In this document: positions 1 through 8,548 of the stretch, in pieces
Layout of the letters: each line of letters begins with the position of its first letter
Numbering within the stretch: the first letter of the stretch is position 1
Assembly: GCA_963710315.1 (NCBI GenBank)
Contig: CAVPZW010000008.1
Coordinates: 1,054,001 to 1,118,000 of the forward strand
Reading direction: 5' to 3'
Source of the DNA: Palsa-360 sp963710315
GTDB taxonomy: Bacteria; Acidobacteriota; Terriglobia; Acidiferrales; UBA7541
Length of the DNA: 64,000 nucleotides
Program-made: the position numbers and the translations under genes
The notes under the pieces: model-generated
Told to the model about the DNA's origin: nothing
What the model saw: only the letters and a program-made list of their open reading frames with translations
Database searches by the model: none

Positions 1-258
1 CTTCTGCACGGGGTGCATTCCATTCGCGCCCAGCCCCTCGATCGTGGTAATTTCCGCGCCCGCCAGCGTGGACATCGGCGTGATGCATGCGCGCACCGCC
101 TTGCCGTCCTTGTGCACCGTGCATGCGCCGCACAGCGACATGCCGCAGCCGAACTTAGTCCCCGTGAGCCTCAGCTCATCTCGCAGGTACCACAAGAGCG
201 GCATTGAGGCGTCTCCCTCGAAGGAGCGCTCCATTCCATTCACTTTTAGTTTGACCAT
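1..258 (-). CDS. (2Fe-2S)-binding subunit of a molybdenum hydroxylase (partial, runs off left edge)
   Basis: The N-terminal 86 residues are visible. They form a plant-type ferredoxin domain with cysteines C38, C43, C46 and C58 (C-x4-C-x2-C-x11-C), the N-terminal cluster of xanthine dehydrogenase, CoxS or isoquinoline oxidoreductase small subunits. The stretch from the first cysteine through GACTVHKDGKAV is typical of that family. Such proteins pass electrons from a molybdopterin subunit. The second helical 2Fe-2S domain and any catalytic subunit would lie beyond the left edge. The ATG at 258 has a weak GAGG about 8 bases upstream. The exact substrate class cannot be told from this fragment. 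Confidence 0.9.
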   Translation of the reverse strand, partial: MVKLKVNGMERSFEGDASMPLLWYLRDELRLTGTKFGCGMSLCGACTVHKDGKAVRACITPMSTLAGAEITTIEGLGANGMHPVQK

Positions 259-417
259 CGCCTAGCCTCGATTCGCGGCCGAATCAGAACACCGAACACT
301 TTTTCAAACTGCGAAAATGATTATGCGCCAGGATTGTTTTGTCACGCAAGGCGCTCGCTGGCGCGTGTGCGGTAGGCAGAGGGAGACCGGCAGGCGCAGT
401 TCTTCGCGTCAGCCTAC

Positions 418-443
418 TTGCGACTGGCTCTCGGGTGTATAAT
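418..443 (+). promoter_or_regulatory. candidate sigma-70 promoter upstream of hflX
   Basis: A perfect TATAAT lies at 438-443, immediately preceded by TG. A TTGCGA lies at 418-423, only 14 bases upstream, so the -35 contact may be weak. Position fits transcription of hflX, which starts at 509. Sequence evidence only. Confidence 0.45.
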
Positions 444-508
444 AAAGTTGTGAAATTGCAAAGCCTGACCAATTTTCCTCGCGTAAATCTCTTCCGAATC
501 GCCGCCGA

Positions 509-1807
509 ATGAAGACTACACGTCCGACAGAAAGCCACGAGCGCGTGTTCCTGGTAGGCGTGGGCATGAAGCGCGCCTCGCATGTGCCGGGCATAGACGC
601 GGGCGATGCCGAACGCGCGTCGCTGGAAGAATTGGCGGAGCTGGCGCGCAGCGCGGGTGCGCAAGTCACGGGCAGCATTTTTCAGATGCGCGACAAGATC
701 GATCCCGCAACGGTGATCGGGCGCGGCAAGATCGAGGAAGTGAAAATCGAAGCGAATCTGCACAACGCTCCGCTCATCGTGTTTGACCGCAACCTATCGC
801 CCACGCAGCTGCGCAACCTTGAAAAGGGCACGGAATGCCGCGTGATCGACCGCACGCAGTTGATCCTGGATATTTTTGCGCGCCACGCGCGCAGCCGCGA
901 AGGGCAACTGCAAGTAGAGCTCGCGCAACTGAATTATTCTCTGCCGCGCCTTGCGGGAAGCTCGAAAGAGCTTTCCAGACAAGCGGGCGGTATCGGAACG
1001 CGCGGCCCTGGCGAGCAGAAACTGGAAACCGATCGCCGTCGCATTCGTGAACGCATCAGCAAGATTACCAAGGCCATTGAAGCGGTGAGGAAACAGCGCT
1101 CGCTGCGCCGTGAGTCGCGCCAGGCGATTCCGCTGGGAACCGTCGCGCTCGTGGGTTACACCAACGCCGGGAAATCGACGCTCTTCAATTCACTGAGCAA
1201 AGCCGGCGTGTTGGTTTCCTCAAAGATGTTCGCCACGCTCGATCCCACTGTGCGCGCTGTGCGTCTCCCGTCCAATCGCCGCGTGCTTCTTTCCGACACC
1301 GTCGGTTTCATTCGCGACCTTCCGCCCGGACTGATTGCGGCGTTTCGCGCCACGCTGGAAGAGGTGCAAGAGTCCGCGCTAATTCTGCTGGTGACGGACG
1401 TATCGAATCCGAACCACGCCGAGCAGGATGCCTCCGTGGAAAAAATTCTAAAAGAATTGGGCGTCGGGGACCGGCCGCGCCTGCACGTGCTCAACAAGAT
1501 CGATCGCCTCTCTCCCGAGGAGGCCGCGGCTTTGAATAGAAATCATCACTCCGCTTGCGTCTCAGGACTCACCGGCGAAGGGCTGCAAGAGCTGCTGGCC
1601 CGCATCGACGAGGCAATGCCCGTCGATCCAGTGCTTCATTTGCACTTCACGCTTCCGCTTTCAAACGGGCGCGCCATTGCCCTGGTACACGCCATGGGCC
1701 GCGTGCTGCATTCGGAAGTGCAGGATTCGACCATGGCCTTCGATGCGGAAATTCCCGAATCCGTGGCGCGGCAATTGAGAATCGCCCCGGAATCGGCTAC
1801 CGCCTGA
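509..1807 (+). CDS. hflX: GTPase HflX
   Basis: 432 aa, the usual HflX length. The N-terminal HflX domain carries the conserved block around IGRGKIEEVK (residues 70-80) and a glycine-rich segment (GGIGTRGPGE). The G domain has the P-loop GYTNAGKST from residue 216, DTVGF near 263 and NKID near 328. HflX binds the 50S subunit and splits stalled ribosomes, notably after heat stress. It stands alone here, without hfq next to it. The ATG at 509 has a poor ribosome binding site, but the reading MKTTRPTESHERVFLVGVG aligns with family N-termini. A TATAAT box lies 65 bases upstream. Confidence 0.95.
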   Translation: MKTTRPTESHERVFLVGVGMKRASHVPGIDAGDAERASLEELAELARSAGAQVTGSIFQMRDKIDPATVIGRGKIEEVKIEANLHNAPLIVFDRNLSPTQLRNLEKGTECRVIDRTQLILDIFARHARSREGQLQVELAQLNYSLPRLAGSSKELSRQAGGIGTRGPGEQKLETDRRRIRERISKITKAIEAVRKQRSLRRESRQAIPLGTVALVGYTNAGKSTLFNSLSKAGVLVSSKMFATLDPTVRAVRLPSNRRVLLSDTVGFIRDLPPGLIAAFRATLEEVQESALILLVTDVSNPNHAEQDASVEKILKELGVGDRPRLHVLNKIDRLSPEEAAALNRNHHSACVSGLTGEGLQELLARIDEAMPVDPVLHLHFTLPLSNGRAIALVHAMGRVLHSEVQDSTMAFDAEIPESVARQLRIAPESATA

Positions 1808-2325
1808 TCCGTTTCACGCATTTGAATCCAGAAAGTTAGACCCTGCCAGAAAAGTGAAAAGCGCCAAAGACCCTCAAAAATCAATGAATTCCGGCCAATT
1901 TTGAAGGGGGATGAGCGGCCCATAAGAGGCCTCCGGATTGTGGAAATGTCTGTGGAAATCAATTGCCCGTCCATTGCCGGCTCGCAGCGGACCATTTACG
2001 ACAAGGTTATCCCAACCGTCCAAGGTGCGTACAACTACATTATTGTCAATGAGTTGCGAGAAAAATTGCTCAATCATTCAGCATTTCGCCTGTTTTCAAG
2101 TCTCCTGGTTGTAAAGTCATGATTTGCACAGCCTTGCGGGTGCCTGTTGCTAATGGGTACATAGTATTAGCATTGCAAAAACTAAGTGAGTCGGGAGCTC
2201 GTCAAGCTCCTCCGGAACTCTTCTCGACCAATCGTTGACTGACTGCGCAGGTGCGTCTATAGTGGGTTACGCCTCGCGACTGGGCGGTACATTCAATTGG
2301 GAGCAGGGAGCCCGCCGGGTGCGCC
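1808..2325. other. 518-base intergenic region, no supported gene
   Basis: Between hflX and pgsA. The short open frames on either strand (for example 1901-2122) resemble no family I know and lack ribosome binding sites. No tRNA-like fold, clear terminator or palindromic repeat seen. The pgsA promoter presumably lies in the last 200 bases. Confidence 0.6.
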
Positions 2326-2955
2326 ATGAACCTGCCGAATAGCCTGACAATTCTACGCATCTTCTTTATCCCGGTACTAGTCGTTGTCCTATTGACCCGC
2401 GAACCCAACATTGCATTTTTTGGAGTGACCATCAATTTTGCCGAGTGGGGTGTGCTCATTCTGCTGGCCGCCGCGGCCACGGATTGGGCGGACGGGTTTT
2501 TCGCCCGGCGCCGCAGTGAAGTCACCACGCTCGGTATTCTGCTGGACCCCATCGCCGACAAACTTTTGATTTCGGCCGCATTCATTTCCCTGGTGGAAAT
2601 GCATCTCGTTCCCGGATGGATGGCGGTGATCATTATCGGGCGGGAGATTGTGGTTCTGGGGTTGCGCAATATCGCTTCCGCCGAGGGATTTACCATTCCG
2701 GCCTCCGCGCTGGGCAAAACGAAAATGGTTTTGCAGGTGGTCGCGGTTTGCGCGGTCATGCTGGCGGCAAAGCACACCATCATTCGCCCGCTCGGTGTGC
2801 TGCTCTTGTGGCTGGTGGTGGGCAGCGCGGTTGTTTCCGCTTCGCAGTATTTTCAAAAATTTTGGGGCCGTGTCGATGACAGTGTGAAGCAGCGGCGTCA
2901 CCTGCGAATTCTCGAACGGCGCAAGAACGCTCAGGATGTCCCGACTGTCCAGTGA
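2326..2955 (+). CDS. pgsA: CDP-diacylglycerol--glycerol-3-phosphate 3-phosphatidyltransferase
   Basis: 209 aa integral membrane enzyme that makes phosphatidylglycerol phosphate, the first committed step to phosphatidylglycerol and cardiolipin. The CDP-alcohol phosphotransferase signature is complete: the segment beginning TDWADGFFARR and ending LLDPIADK gives D-G-x2-A-R-x8-G-x3-D-x3-D near residues 55-80, holding the metal-binding aspartates. Several hydrophobic helices follow (around VPGWMAVIIIGREIVVLGL and the C-terminal half). The PgsA-like N-terminus MNLPNSLTILRI supports the ATG at 2326. The 3' end overlaps the next gene by 20 bases, so the two are probably co-translated. Confidence 0.93.
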   Translation: MNLPNSLTILRIFFIPVLVVVLLTREPNIAFFGVTINFAEWGVLILLAAAATDWADGFFARRRSEVTTLGILLDPIADKLLISAAFISLVEMHLVPGWMAVIIIGREIVVLGLRNIASAEGFTIPASALGKTKMVLQVVAVCAVMLAAKHTIIRPLGVLLLWLVVGSAVVSASQYFQKFWGRVDDSVKQRRHLRILERRKNAQDVPTVQ

Positions 2956-3505
2956 AGATTGGCTGGCCCTGGTGGGGATTTCCCGCCGCGCGATTTCCAG
3001 CGCCATCCTCGAAGGATGTATTCCTGATTTTCCTCCGCACCCCGCGCCACTTTCCGAATGCAGAGGAGCGTTTGTAAGCCTCTATTGCCGGGGAATGCTG
3101 CGCGGCTGCGTGGGGCAGGTTGAGAATCCCGGGCCGCTGGCGGATGTAGTCGCGCGTTCGGCGATCAGCGCCGCGCTGCACGATTCGCGTTTCCCTCCAA
3201 TTGCCGCCGAGGAAATTGCCGCCCTTCAAATCGAAATCTCCGTGCTGACCGCGCCGGAGCGCATATTGCCCGAAACGATTGTCGCGGGCCTGCATGGACT
3301 CTTGATTGCGCGCGGGTCTTCCAGGGGACTCCTGCTTCCGCAAGTCGCCGCGGAAAGGAATTGGTCAGGCCGGCGGCTGCTCGAGGAAACCTGCGTCAAG
3401 GCAGGCCTGGCTCGCGACGCATGGCGCGATCCCGCGACGGACGTCTTCGGATTTACGGCGGAAGTTTTTTCGGAAAAAAGACAGCGAACAATTTCTGAAC
3501 CCTGA
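2936..3505 (+). CDS. AMMECR1-domain protein (AmmeMemoRadiSam system protein A type)
   Basis: 189 aa. The segments LRGCVGQ (near residue 57), FPPIAAEE and GLLLPQVA (near residue 130) are hallmark AMMECR1 blocks. In many prokaryotes this domain occurs with a Memo-like protein and a radical SAM protein; neither partner is in this window, so the gene is an orphan here. The biochemical role is not established. It starts 20 bases inside pgsA, suggesting translational coupling. The C-terminal tail after VFGFTAEVF is short and polar. Confidence 0.85.
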   Translation: MSRLSSEDWLALVGISRRAISSAILEGCIPDFPPHPAPLSECRGAFVSLYCRGMLRGCVGQVENPGPLADVVARSAISAALHDSRFPPIAAEEIAALQIEISVLTAPERILPETIVAGLHGLLIARGSSRGLLLPQVAAERNWSGRRLLEETCVKAGLARDAWRDPATDVFGFTAEVFSEKRQRTISEP

Positions 3506-3537
3506 AATGGAAAGTGAGTTTGTTTGGCGCGGGCTTC

Positions 3538-3680
3538 ACAGGTTGCGGAAAAACGCCAAAAACCTTTGTCATTCCGAGCGAAGCGAGAAATCTCTCTTTC
3601 TTTTCATGGGCCTAAACCCAGGAGAGATTCCTCGCTCCGCTCGGAATGGCAAAATTAATAACTTTTTCCGCAGCCTGTTC
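3538..3680. repeat. long inverted repeat, CATTCCGAGCG family, copy 1
   Basis: Inner arms CATTCCGAGCGAAGCGAG (from 3570) and its near-complement ending at 3649 enclose complementary blocks rich in TCTCTC and GAGAGA. Outer arms, GGTTGCGGAAAAA on the left and TTTTTCCGCAGCCTG on the right, extend the hairpin. Related copies lie at 26519-26640 and 34315-34430. The intervening loop is not conserved, as expected of a structure-selected or mobile palindrome. Confidence 0.85.
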
Positions 3681-3739
3681 AGACTGCGGGTCTTGGTCCT
3701 TGCTCGGATCAACTGCCGCAGGCTGAAGCCCGCGCCACT
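3681..3739. repeat. REP-doublet-like element, GGCTTCAGCC family (copy with decayed left arm)
   Basis: The right arm GCAGGCTGAAGCCCGCGCC is intact; the left arm is reduced to CTGCGGGTC. The spacer retains a TCCTTG core found in other copies. It directly abuts the CATTCCGAGCG element. Other copies: 8469, 9754, 10294, 15281, 28132, 43439. Confidence 0.7.
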
Positions 3740-3744
3740 CTTCT

Positions 3745-3790
3745 CGAAAATAAAAGAGGGTCTGATCCGGATTGCGGATCAGACCCTCTT
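3745..3790 (-). terminator. rho-independent terminator for the secreted-protein gene on the minus strand
   Basis: A perfect 16-bp stem (3754-3769 with 3775-3790) with a 5-base loop. On the minus strand it is followed by TTTTATTTT (3745-3755 reversed). It lies about 40 bases beyond the stop of the minus-strand gene ending at 3832. It could also slow plus-strand transcription arriving from pgsA. Confidence 0.85.
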
Positions 3791-3831
3791 ATTGTTTCCG
3801 AAAGAATTTTGGATAGAAACTCCAGCTTTGC

Positions 3832-4716
3832 TTATTCCACTTCCACGTAGTCGCCGACGTAGATTTCTCTTCGCGCATTGGTTACCAGAACCGTGGAGGA
3901 ATTCGGCCCGACGCGCAGTACAATCCCTTCGCCGAGCACCTCGCGCGGGAGATCGTTCCATTCGTAGGCGAGCGGGGCGCTGCCAAACCCGTACCCCTTG
4001 TACGCGGTATCCTTCAATTGATAATCCGTTTCGGCGCGACTCCCTTGATAACGGAATACGCGGAAGTAATCTCCTATGCGGACACCTTGCTCTCCTCCCA
4101 GATTGACGTAAACAATTTTACCGGGGCCGGTAAGCTCCTGGTAATCTTTTCCCGTCACGACCATGGCGGTCTTCTTTCCCGATGGAGGGGCGAACGGATC
4201 GAGCTTCATATTACGGAACTGAGGCACCGGTCGAGCCGCGAATGGACGCACAAGATCGCCCCGCTGTATCACATCGCAGCCCATGGCTACAACCGCAGTG
4301 GACGTCTTCGCCTCCACACGCACGATACGCAACCGACCGATATCCGCATATCGCGTACCCATGGCGCGGGACAACGACGCCTGGTATTTGAACCATGGGA
4401 CCTGCGGCATGTCCTCGGTCACGGGACGGACTACGTCAAACTGATCTCCGATTTTTACGCCCTGCCCCTGGCCCGCATTGATATAGATGAATTCGCCGGG
4501 ATCATAGGTTATTTTGTAGGCGGAATCCTCTCCGGAAATCACATAAAGATTGTTGGGGACCGCTTTGTCGGTTATCACGCCGGAGCAATACATTTCCTCT
4601 TGCGTTGGGGTGGTCGGGCTATACTGTTGAGCGCTGGCGACTGCGGTGGCGGCCAACAGGGCTAGTCCCACGCTAAGTCCAATGGCTAGAATACGATGGC
4701 TGATATTTTTGTGCAT
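3832..4716 (-). CDS. secreted protein with two FlgT-C-like repeats, function unknown
   Basis: 294 aa with a clear Sec signal peptide (positively charged start, hydrophobic core, VASAQQ cleavage region around residue 29). Two similar modules follow: one around FIYINAGQGQGVKIGDQFDVVRP and a later one around KIVYVNLGGEQGVRIGDYF. Each is followed about 50 residues on by a strand ending in RGDLVRP or VGDYVEVE. This GxxxGVxxGDxFxVxR pattern resembles the small beta-barrel C-terminal domain of flagellar protein FlgT and LPS-transport-like repeats, so an envelope role is possible but unproven. Start: ATG at 4716 with AGGAG about 10 bases upstream. A strong terminator follows. No partner gene on this strand. 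Confidence 0.8.
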   Translation of the reverse strand: MHKNISHRILAIGLSVGLALLAATAVASAQQYSPTTPTQEEMYCSGVITDKAVPNNLYVISGEDSAYKITYDPGEFIYINAGQGQGVKIGDQFDVVRPVTEDMPQVPWFKYQASLSRAMGTRYADIGRLRIVRVEAKTSTAVVAMGCDVIQRGDLVRPFAARPVPQFRNMKLDPFAPPSGKKTAMVVTGKDYQELTGPGKIVYVNLGGEQGVRIGDYFRVFRYQGSRAETDYQLKDTAYKGYGFGSAPLAYEWNDLPREVLGEGIVLRVGPNSSTVLVTNARREIYVGDYVEVE

Positions 4717-4885
4717 GGAGGCCGCTCCTTACGTTCGCTGCTTTAGGTATCGCCACACCGGCTAAGTCTGCCCATTAAAGCTAGCATTGGCCCCAGGGAC
4801 CGTCAAGAAAACGTGCAGGGACGCTTTACACATTTGTCACCCACGTGATAGAAGCCTAAAGTTTAGCTGTTGGGGTGGAGGGTGC

Positions 4886-6403
4886 TTGAGGGAGCTATTT
4901 GGAAAACATCGTGTGTGTGGCGTCGTTGCGGCTGAAACGTCGCGCGGGATGATCGCGCAGATCCGCCTGGGTCTGCGCAAGACACGCACGCTGGAGCTGC
5001 GCCTGGATTATCTTCAGAGCGCGAGGGAGAGGGAAGCATTTCTCTCCTGGCTGGGACGCCATCGGCCGCGCGCCGTGCTCATTGCCACGTTCCGGCGGCA
5101 AGAAGGTGGAGGGCTGTTCCAAGGCAGCCGGGAAGATCAGCTTGAGATTTTAGCTCGGGCGGCCCGCTCCGGATGCGACTGGTGCGACGTTGAAATTGAA
5201 ACGGCCAAGCACATGGCGCAAGGCGAGCTCGCGCGTATCCTTTCTCCCGCGCGCGTGATGGTGTCGCACCACGATTTTCGCGGAACGCTGCGAAATCTCG
5301 CGGGAATCGTTCGCCGGCTGAAACGCGCGGGTGGACAAGCGATCAAGATCGCCGCGCACTGCCGGTCCATTTCGGACAGCGTGCGCATTTGCGAATTGGC
5401 CCGGCGCCGCCGTAATGTCGTGGCCATTCCCATGGGCGAATTCGGGCTGGCCGGGCGCGTTCTGTCGCTACGCATGGGCAGCGCTCTGGCGTATGCGGCA
5501 GTGCAGCAGGCCACGGCGCCCGGACAGCTTTCTCTGGATGCGATGGTCGATCTTTACCGCGCCCAGCGAATCTCGCGCCACACGCGTGTGTATGGAGTGA
5601 TTGGCGATCCAATTGGGCATTCGCTCTCGCCGTTGCTGCACAACACGGCGTTCCGCGCGCGCAAGCTGGACGCGGTATTTGTGCCATTTCTCGTTCGAAA
5701 CTTACGTAAATTTTTGGCCGCGATGAAGCAATTTGGCATTGCGGGCCTGTCGGTCACCATTCCTCACAAGGAAGCAATGCTGCGGGCACTGGACGACTGC
5801 GATCCGCTGGCGGCGCGCATTGGAGCGGTCAATACGGTTGTAGTGCGTGGCGGCGGGCGGTTGTACGGGTACAATACGGACTACGTCGGAGTGCTGCGCA
5901 GCATGGAGCGGCGCATGCGCCTGGCGGGGAGCCGCGTGCTGCTATTTGGCGCGGGTGGCGCGGCCAGAGCGGCTGCCTTCGCGCTGGTAGCGGCGGGATC
6001 GATTGTATGTATCTGTGCGCGGCGTCCGGAGCGGGCGCGCGCGTTGGCGCGTGCAGCAGGCGGGCAAGTGGTGGCGCGGGCCGACTTGAAACATGAATTC
6101 TTCGATGCCATTGTGAATTGCACGCCCATCGGAATGCACCCGCATGGCGGCTCTCCGCTCGTGAGCGCGGAGCTGAATTGCCGGATGGTGATGGACATGG
6201 TTTACCGTCCGCGCGAAACGGAATTGCTGCAGCTGGCGCGCAGGAAGCACATCGAAGTTATTTCCGGCGTGGAAATGTTTCTGGCGCAGGGATTTGCGCA
6301 GCATGAAATTTGGACCGGCCGGCGCGCTCCGGAAAGCGCCATGCGCCGCGTGGTGCAAGCGGTGCTGGATAGGGAAGAAAAATCCAAGGGTCTGCGCTCT
6401 TGA
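4886..6403 (+). CDS. aroDE: bifunctional 3-dehydroquinate dehydratase (type I) / shikimate dehydrogenase
   Basis: A fusion catalysing steps 3 and 4 of the shikimate pathway. With the TTG at 4886 it is 505 aa. Residues ~10-210 are type I dehydroquinase: the catalytic histidine region SHHDF (128-129) and the Schiff-base lysine in AIKIAAH (K154). Residues ~235-500 are AroE: YGVIGDPIGHSLSPLLHN, SVTIPHKEAM (lysine near 295), GAVNTV, GYNTDY and the NADP-binding GAGGAARA near 355. The frame stays open upstream to a TTG at 4787, but those 33 residues fit no family and have no ribosome binding site; GGAGG at 4877-4881 favours 4886. The AroD-AroE order is that of the plant and chlamydial enzymes. trpE follows 42 bases downstream, consistent with an aromatic amino acid cluster. 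Confidence 0.92.
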   Translation: MRELFGKHRVCGVVAAETSRGMIAQIRLGLRKTRTLELRLDYLQSAREREAFLSWLGRHRPRAVLIATFRRQEGGGLFQGSREDQLEILARAARSGCDWCDVEIETAKHMAQGELARILSPARVMVSHHDFRGTLRNLAGIVRRLKRAGGQAIKIAAHCRSISDSVRICELARRRRNVVAIPMGEFGLAGRVLSLRMGSALAYAAVQQATAPGQLSLDAMVDLYRAQRISRHTRVYGVIGDPIGHSLSPLLHNTAFRARKLDAVFVPFLVRNLRKFLAAMKQFGIAGLSVTIPHKEAMLRALDDCDPLAARIGAVNTVVVRGGGRLYGYNTDYVGVLRSMERRMRLAGSRVLLFGAGGAARAAAFALVAAGSIVCICARRPERARALARAAGGQVVARADLKHEFFDAIVNCTPIGMHPHGGSPLVSAELNCRMVMDMVYRPRETELLQLARRKHIEVISGVEMFLAQGFAQHEIWTGRRAPESAMRRVVQAVLDREEKSKGLRS

Positions 6404-6445
6404 GTCGCGGCGCAGGGGAATTGCCTGTACATTGCGGAAAAATTT

Positions 6446-7963
6446 ATGATCCAGCCTGATTTCAAAACGTTTTGCAAGCTTGCGCGGCAGGGAAACCTCG
6501 TGCCGGTGTATGACACGTTCACGGCCGACACGCTTACTCCGGTTTCCGCCTATCTGCGGCTGGCTCACAACGCGCGATACGCCTGCCTGCTGGAAAGCGT
6601 CGAGGGCGGGGAAAAAATTGCGCGATACACGTTTGTGGGCGCGAACCCCAGCGAAGTGTTTCGCTATGTGAATGGCGCATGCGTGCTGGAAAGCGACAGC
6701 CGCACTTCGTGGGTGCAGGAGAATCCTCTCGACTATTTGCGCAACCGCGTGGAGCGCTACCGTCCTGTGCGCGTTCCGGGCCTGCCGCCGCTGGTTGCCG
6801 GCGCGATCGGCTACTTTGCCTACGACATGGTGCGGCTCATCGAGCGCATTCCGGACACCACGCGCGACGACGTTGGAATGGATGACGCCGTGATGATGTT
6901 TTTTCTGGGCCTGGTAGTGTTCGACCACGTGCGGCACAGGGTGTGGATTGTGCGCAACGTGTTCACCGACGGCGAAGGCAGCCTGCGCACAAAATACAAT
7001 CAGGCCGTGCGCGAAATCCAGGCCACGCGTCGCCGCCTGGATGTGGCCGTGACCGCGGAGCACCCCAAGCGCAGAAAAGCGCGCCCGCTGAAGGTCACCT
7101 CCAATTTTTCGCGCGCCAAATTTCTGGCCGCGGTGGAGAAGTCCAAGGAATACATTCGCGCGGGAGATATTTTCCAGGTGGCCATCAGCCAGCGCTTCGC
7201 CGCCAAGACCGATGCCGATCCGTTTGAGATTTACCGCTCCCTGCGCGTGGTGAACCCGTCGCCCTACATGTATTTCCTGAAGCTCAACGACCTGGCCGTC
7301 GTTGGCAGTTCGCCCGAAATGTTGGTGAAAGTGCAGGGCCGCGACGCATTCTACCGGCCCATCGCCGGGACGCGCGCGCGCGGCGCCAATGAAGCAGAGG
7401 ACGCGGCGCTGGAAGCCGAGCTAGCCGCCGATCCCAAGGAGCAGGCCGAGCACATCATGCTGGTGGATCTGGGGCGCAACGATCTGGGGCGCGTCTCGGA
7501 ATACGGTTCGGTGAGCGTCGAGAAGCTGATGTTCGTGGAGCGCTACTCGCACGTGATGCACCTGGTATCCAGCCTGCGCGGAAAATTGCGCGAGGATGTG
7601 GATTGCTTCGACGCGCTGGCCGCCTGCTTTCCCGGCGGCACGCTTTCCGGCGCGCCGAAAGTTCGCGCCATGGAAATCATCGATGAACTGGAACCCACGC
7701 GCCGCGGCATCTATGCCGGAGCGATCCTCTATCTGGACTTCTCCGGCAATCTCGATTCCTGCATCGCCATTCGCACCATGGTCGTGAAAAAGGGAGTTGC
7801 CTACGTGCAGGCCGGCGCGGGCCTCGTGGCGGATTCAGTCCCCGAAAAGGAATACACGGAAACGGTGAACAAAGCGCGCGCCCTGCTCACCGCGCTGGAA
7901 ATCGCGCACATGGGGCTCGATCCCGCGCCGGGTGGACACAAATTAAAGAGTCGAAGGAAGTAA
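6446..7963 (+). CDS. trpE: anthranilate synthase component I
   Basis: 505 aa, normal for TrpE. It converts chorismate to anthranilate together with TrpG. The N-terminal regulatory segment includes LLESVEGGEKIARYTFVGANP, where the ESxxxG block binds tryptophan in feedback-regulated enzymes. The C-terminal chorismate-binding domain carries PIAGTRARG, HIMLVDLGRNDLGRVSE and the signature FPGGTLSGAPKVRAMEIIDELE. It follows aroDE by 42 bases and is probably co-transcribed. Its glutaminase partner trpG is 3.3 kb downstream on the same strand, separated by genes of other function. The start at 6446 lacks a strong ribosome binding site. Confidence 0.96.
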   Translation: MIQPDFKTFCKLARQGNLVPVYDTFTADTLTPVSAYLRLAHNARYACLLESVEGGEKIARYTFVGANPSEVFRYVNGACVLESDSRTSWVQENPLDYLRNRVERYRPVRVPGLPPLVAGAIGYFAYDMVRLIERIPDTTRDDVGMDDAVMMFFLGLVVFDHVRHRVWIVRNVFTDGEGSLRTKYNQAVREIQATRRRLDVAVTAEHPKRRKARPLKVTSNFSRAKFLAAVEKSKEYIRAGDIFQVAISQRFAAKTDADPFEIYRSLRVVNPSPYMYFLKLNDLAVVGSSPEMLVKVQGRDAFYRPIAGTRARGANEAEDAALEAELAADPKEQAEHIMLVDLGRNDLGRVSEYGSVSVEKLMFVERYSHVMHLVSSLRGKLREDVDCFDALAACFPGGTLSGAPKVRAMEIIDELEPTRRGIYAGAILYLDFSGNLDSCIAIRTMVVKKGVAYVQAGAGLVADSVPEKEYTETVNKARALLTALEIAHMGLDPAPGGHKLKSRRK

Positions 7964-7976
7964 TTCGTCTGCTATT

Positions 7977-8471
7977 TTGTTGGCTTACTTGGTAACGTTG
8001 GATGCAAGTAGCGGATGGTGTCTTTTGTTGAGCGATCCCGCCCCCGAATCCCGCACAGGTTTTCGAACTTATGTTGTTGTGTCGCTAGTGGCGTTTCTCT
8101 TCGTGGGCGTTTACGTGGGCTGGGTGTTTTATTCGCGGTGGCAGGCGAATAACTCGATTACAGAGAAGACCTTGGAAAAAGAGCGCACGCAGGATCAGCG
8201 GACTTTTGAGGCCATGGGCGGGAACCGCTTTGAGATTCTTGTTTTTGCAGCCAATCCGCCAGCAATTCAGGGCGGAGAGAAAAGTTCGCTTTGCTATAGC
8301 GTGTCCAACGCGAAGGCCGTGAAGATCGAGCCACAAACGGAAGAGCCTGTGTGGCCGGCTTTCAGCCGGTGCGTGCATGTTTCGCCGCGCAAGACCACGA
8401 AATATACGCTCACGATTGACGATGGCGCGGGGCAGACCAAGACTGCCGTCGTTGAAGTTAAGGTCCAGTAG
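7977..8471 (+). CDS. membrane-anchored protein with Ig-like C-terminal domain, unknown function
   Basis: Up to 164 aa. One transmembrane helix (TYVVVSLVAFLFVGVYVGWVF, about residues 31-51) precedes a charged linker and a C-terminal beta-sandwich-like domain (FAANPPAIQGGEKSSLCYSV ... TTKYTLTIDD), which resembles Ig-like domains of acidobacterial surface proteins. It starts 13 bases after trpE with a TTG. The exact start is uncertain because several in-frame TTG codons lie upstream of the helix and the nearest purine-rich block is 16 bases away. The TAG stop codon is part of the GTAG foot of a palindromic element that begins here. Confidence 0.65.
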   Translation: MLAYLVTLDASSGWCLLLSDPAPESRTGFRTYVVVSLVAFLFVGVYVGWVFYSRWQANNSITEKTLEKERTQDQRTFEAMGGNRFEILVFAANPPAIQGGEKSSLCYSVSNAKAVKIEPQTEEPVWPAFSRCVHVSPRKTTKYTLTIDDGAGQTKTAVVEVKVQ

Positions 8472-8538
8472 CGCAGGCTTCAGCCTGCGGGTTTTAGATC
8501 TTGCAAGCACCAAACCCCGCAGGCTGAAGCCCGCGCTA
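8469..8538. repeat. REP-doublet-like element, GGCTTCAGCC family
   Basis: Left unit: the GTAG foot (8468-8471) plus a small hairpin centred on GCAGGCTTCAGCCTGC. Right unit: the same hairpin inverted, ending GCGCTAC. The spacer contains the semi-conserved CTTGCAAG. The foot supplies the stop codon of the preceding gene. Confidence 0.85.
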
Positions 8539-8548
8539 CTAAACCAGG

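Noticed and set aside
1901..2122. 73-codon plus-strand frame in the hflX-pgsA gap
   Set aside because: No ribosome binding site or family resemblance; coding statistics unlike the neighbours.
5942..7063. 373-codon minus-strand open frame across aroDE and trpE
   Set aside because: Antisense to two strongly recognised genes; His/Arg/Ala-rich without motifs or a ribosome binding site.
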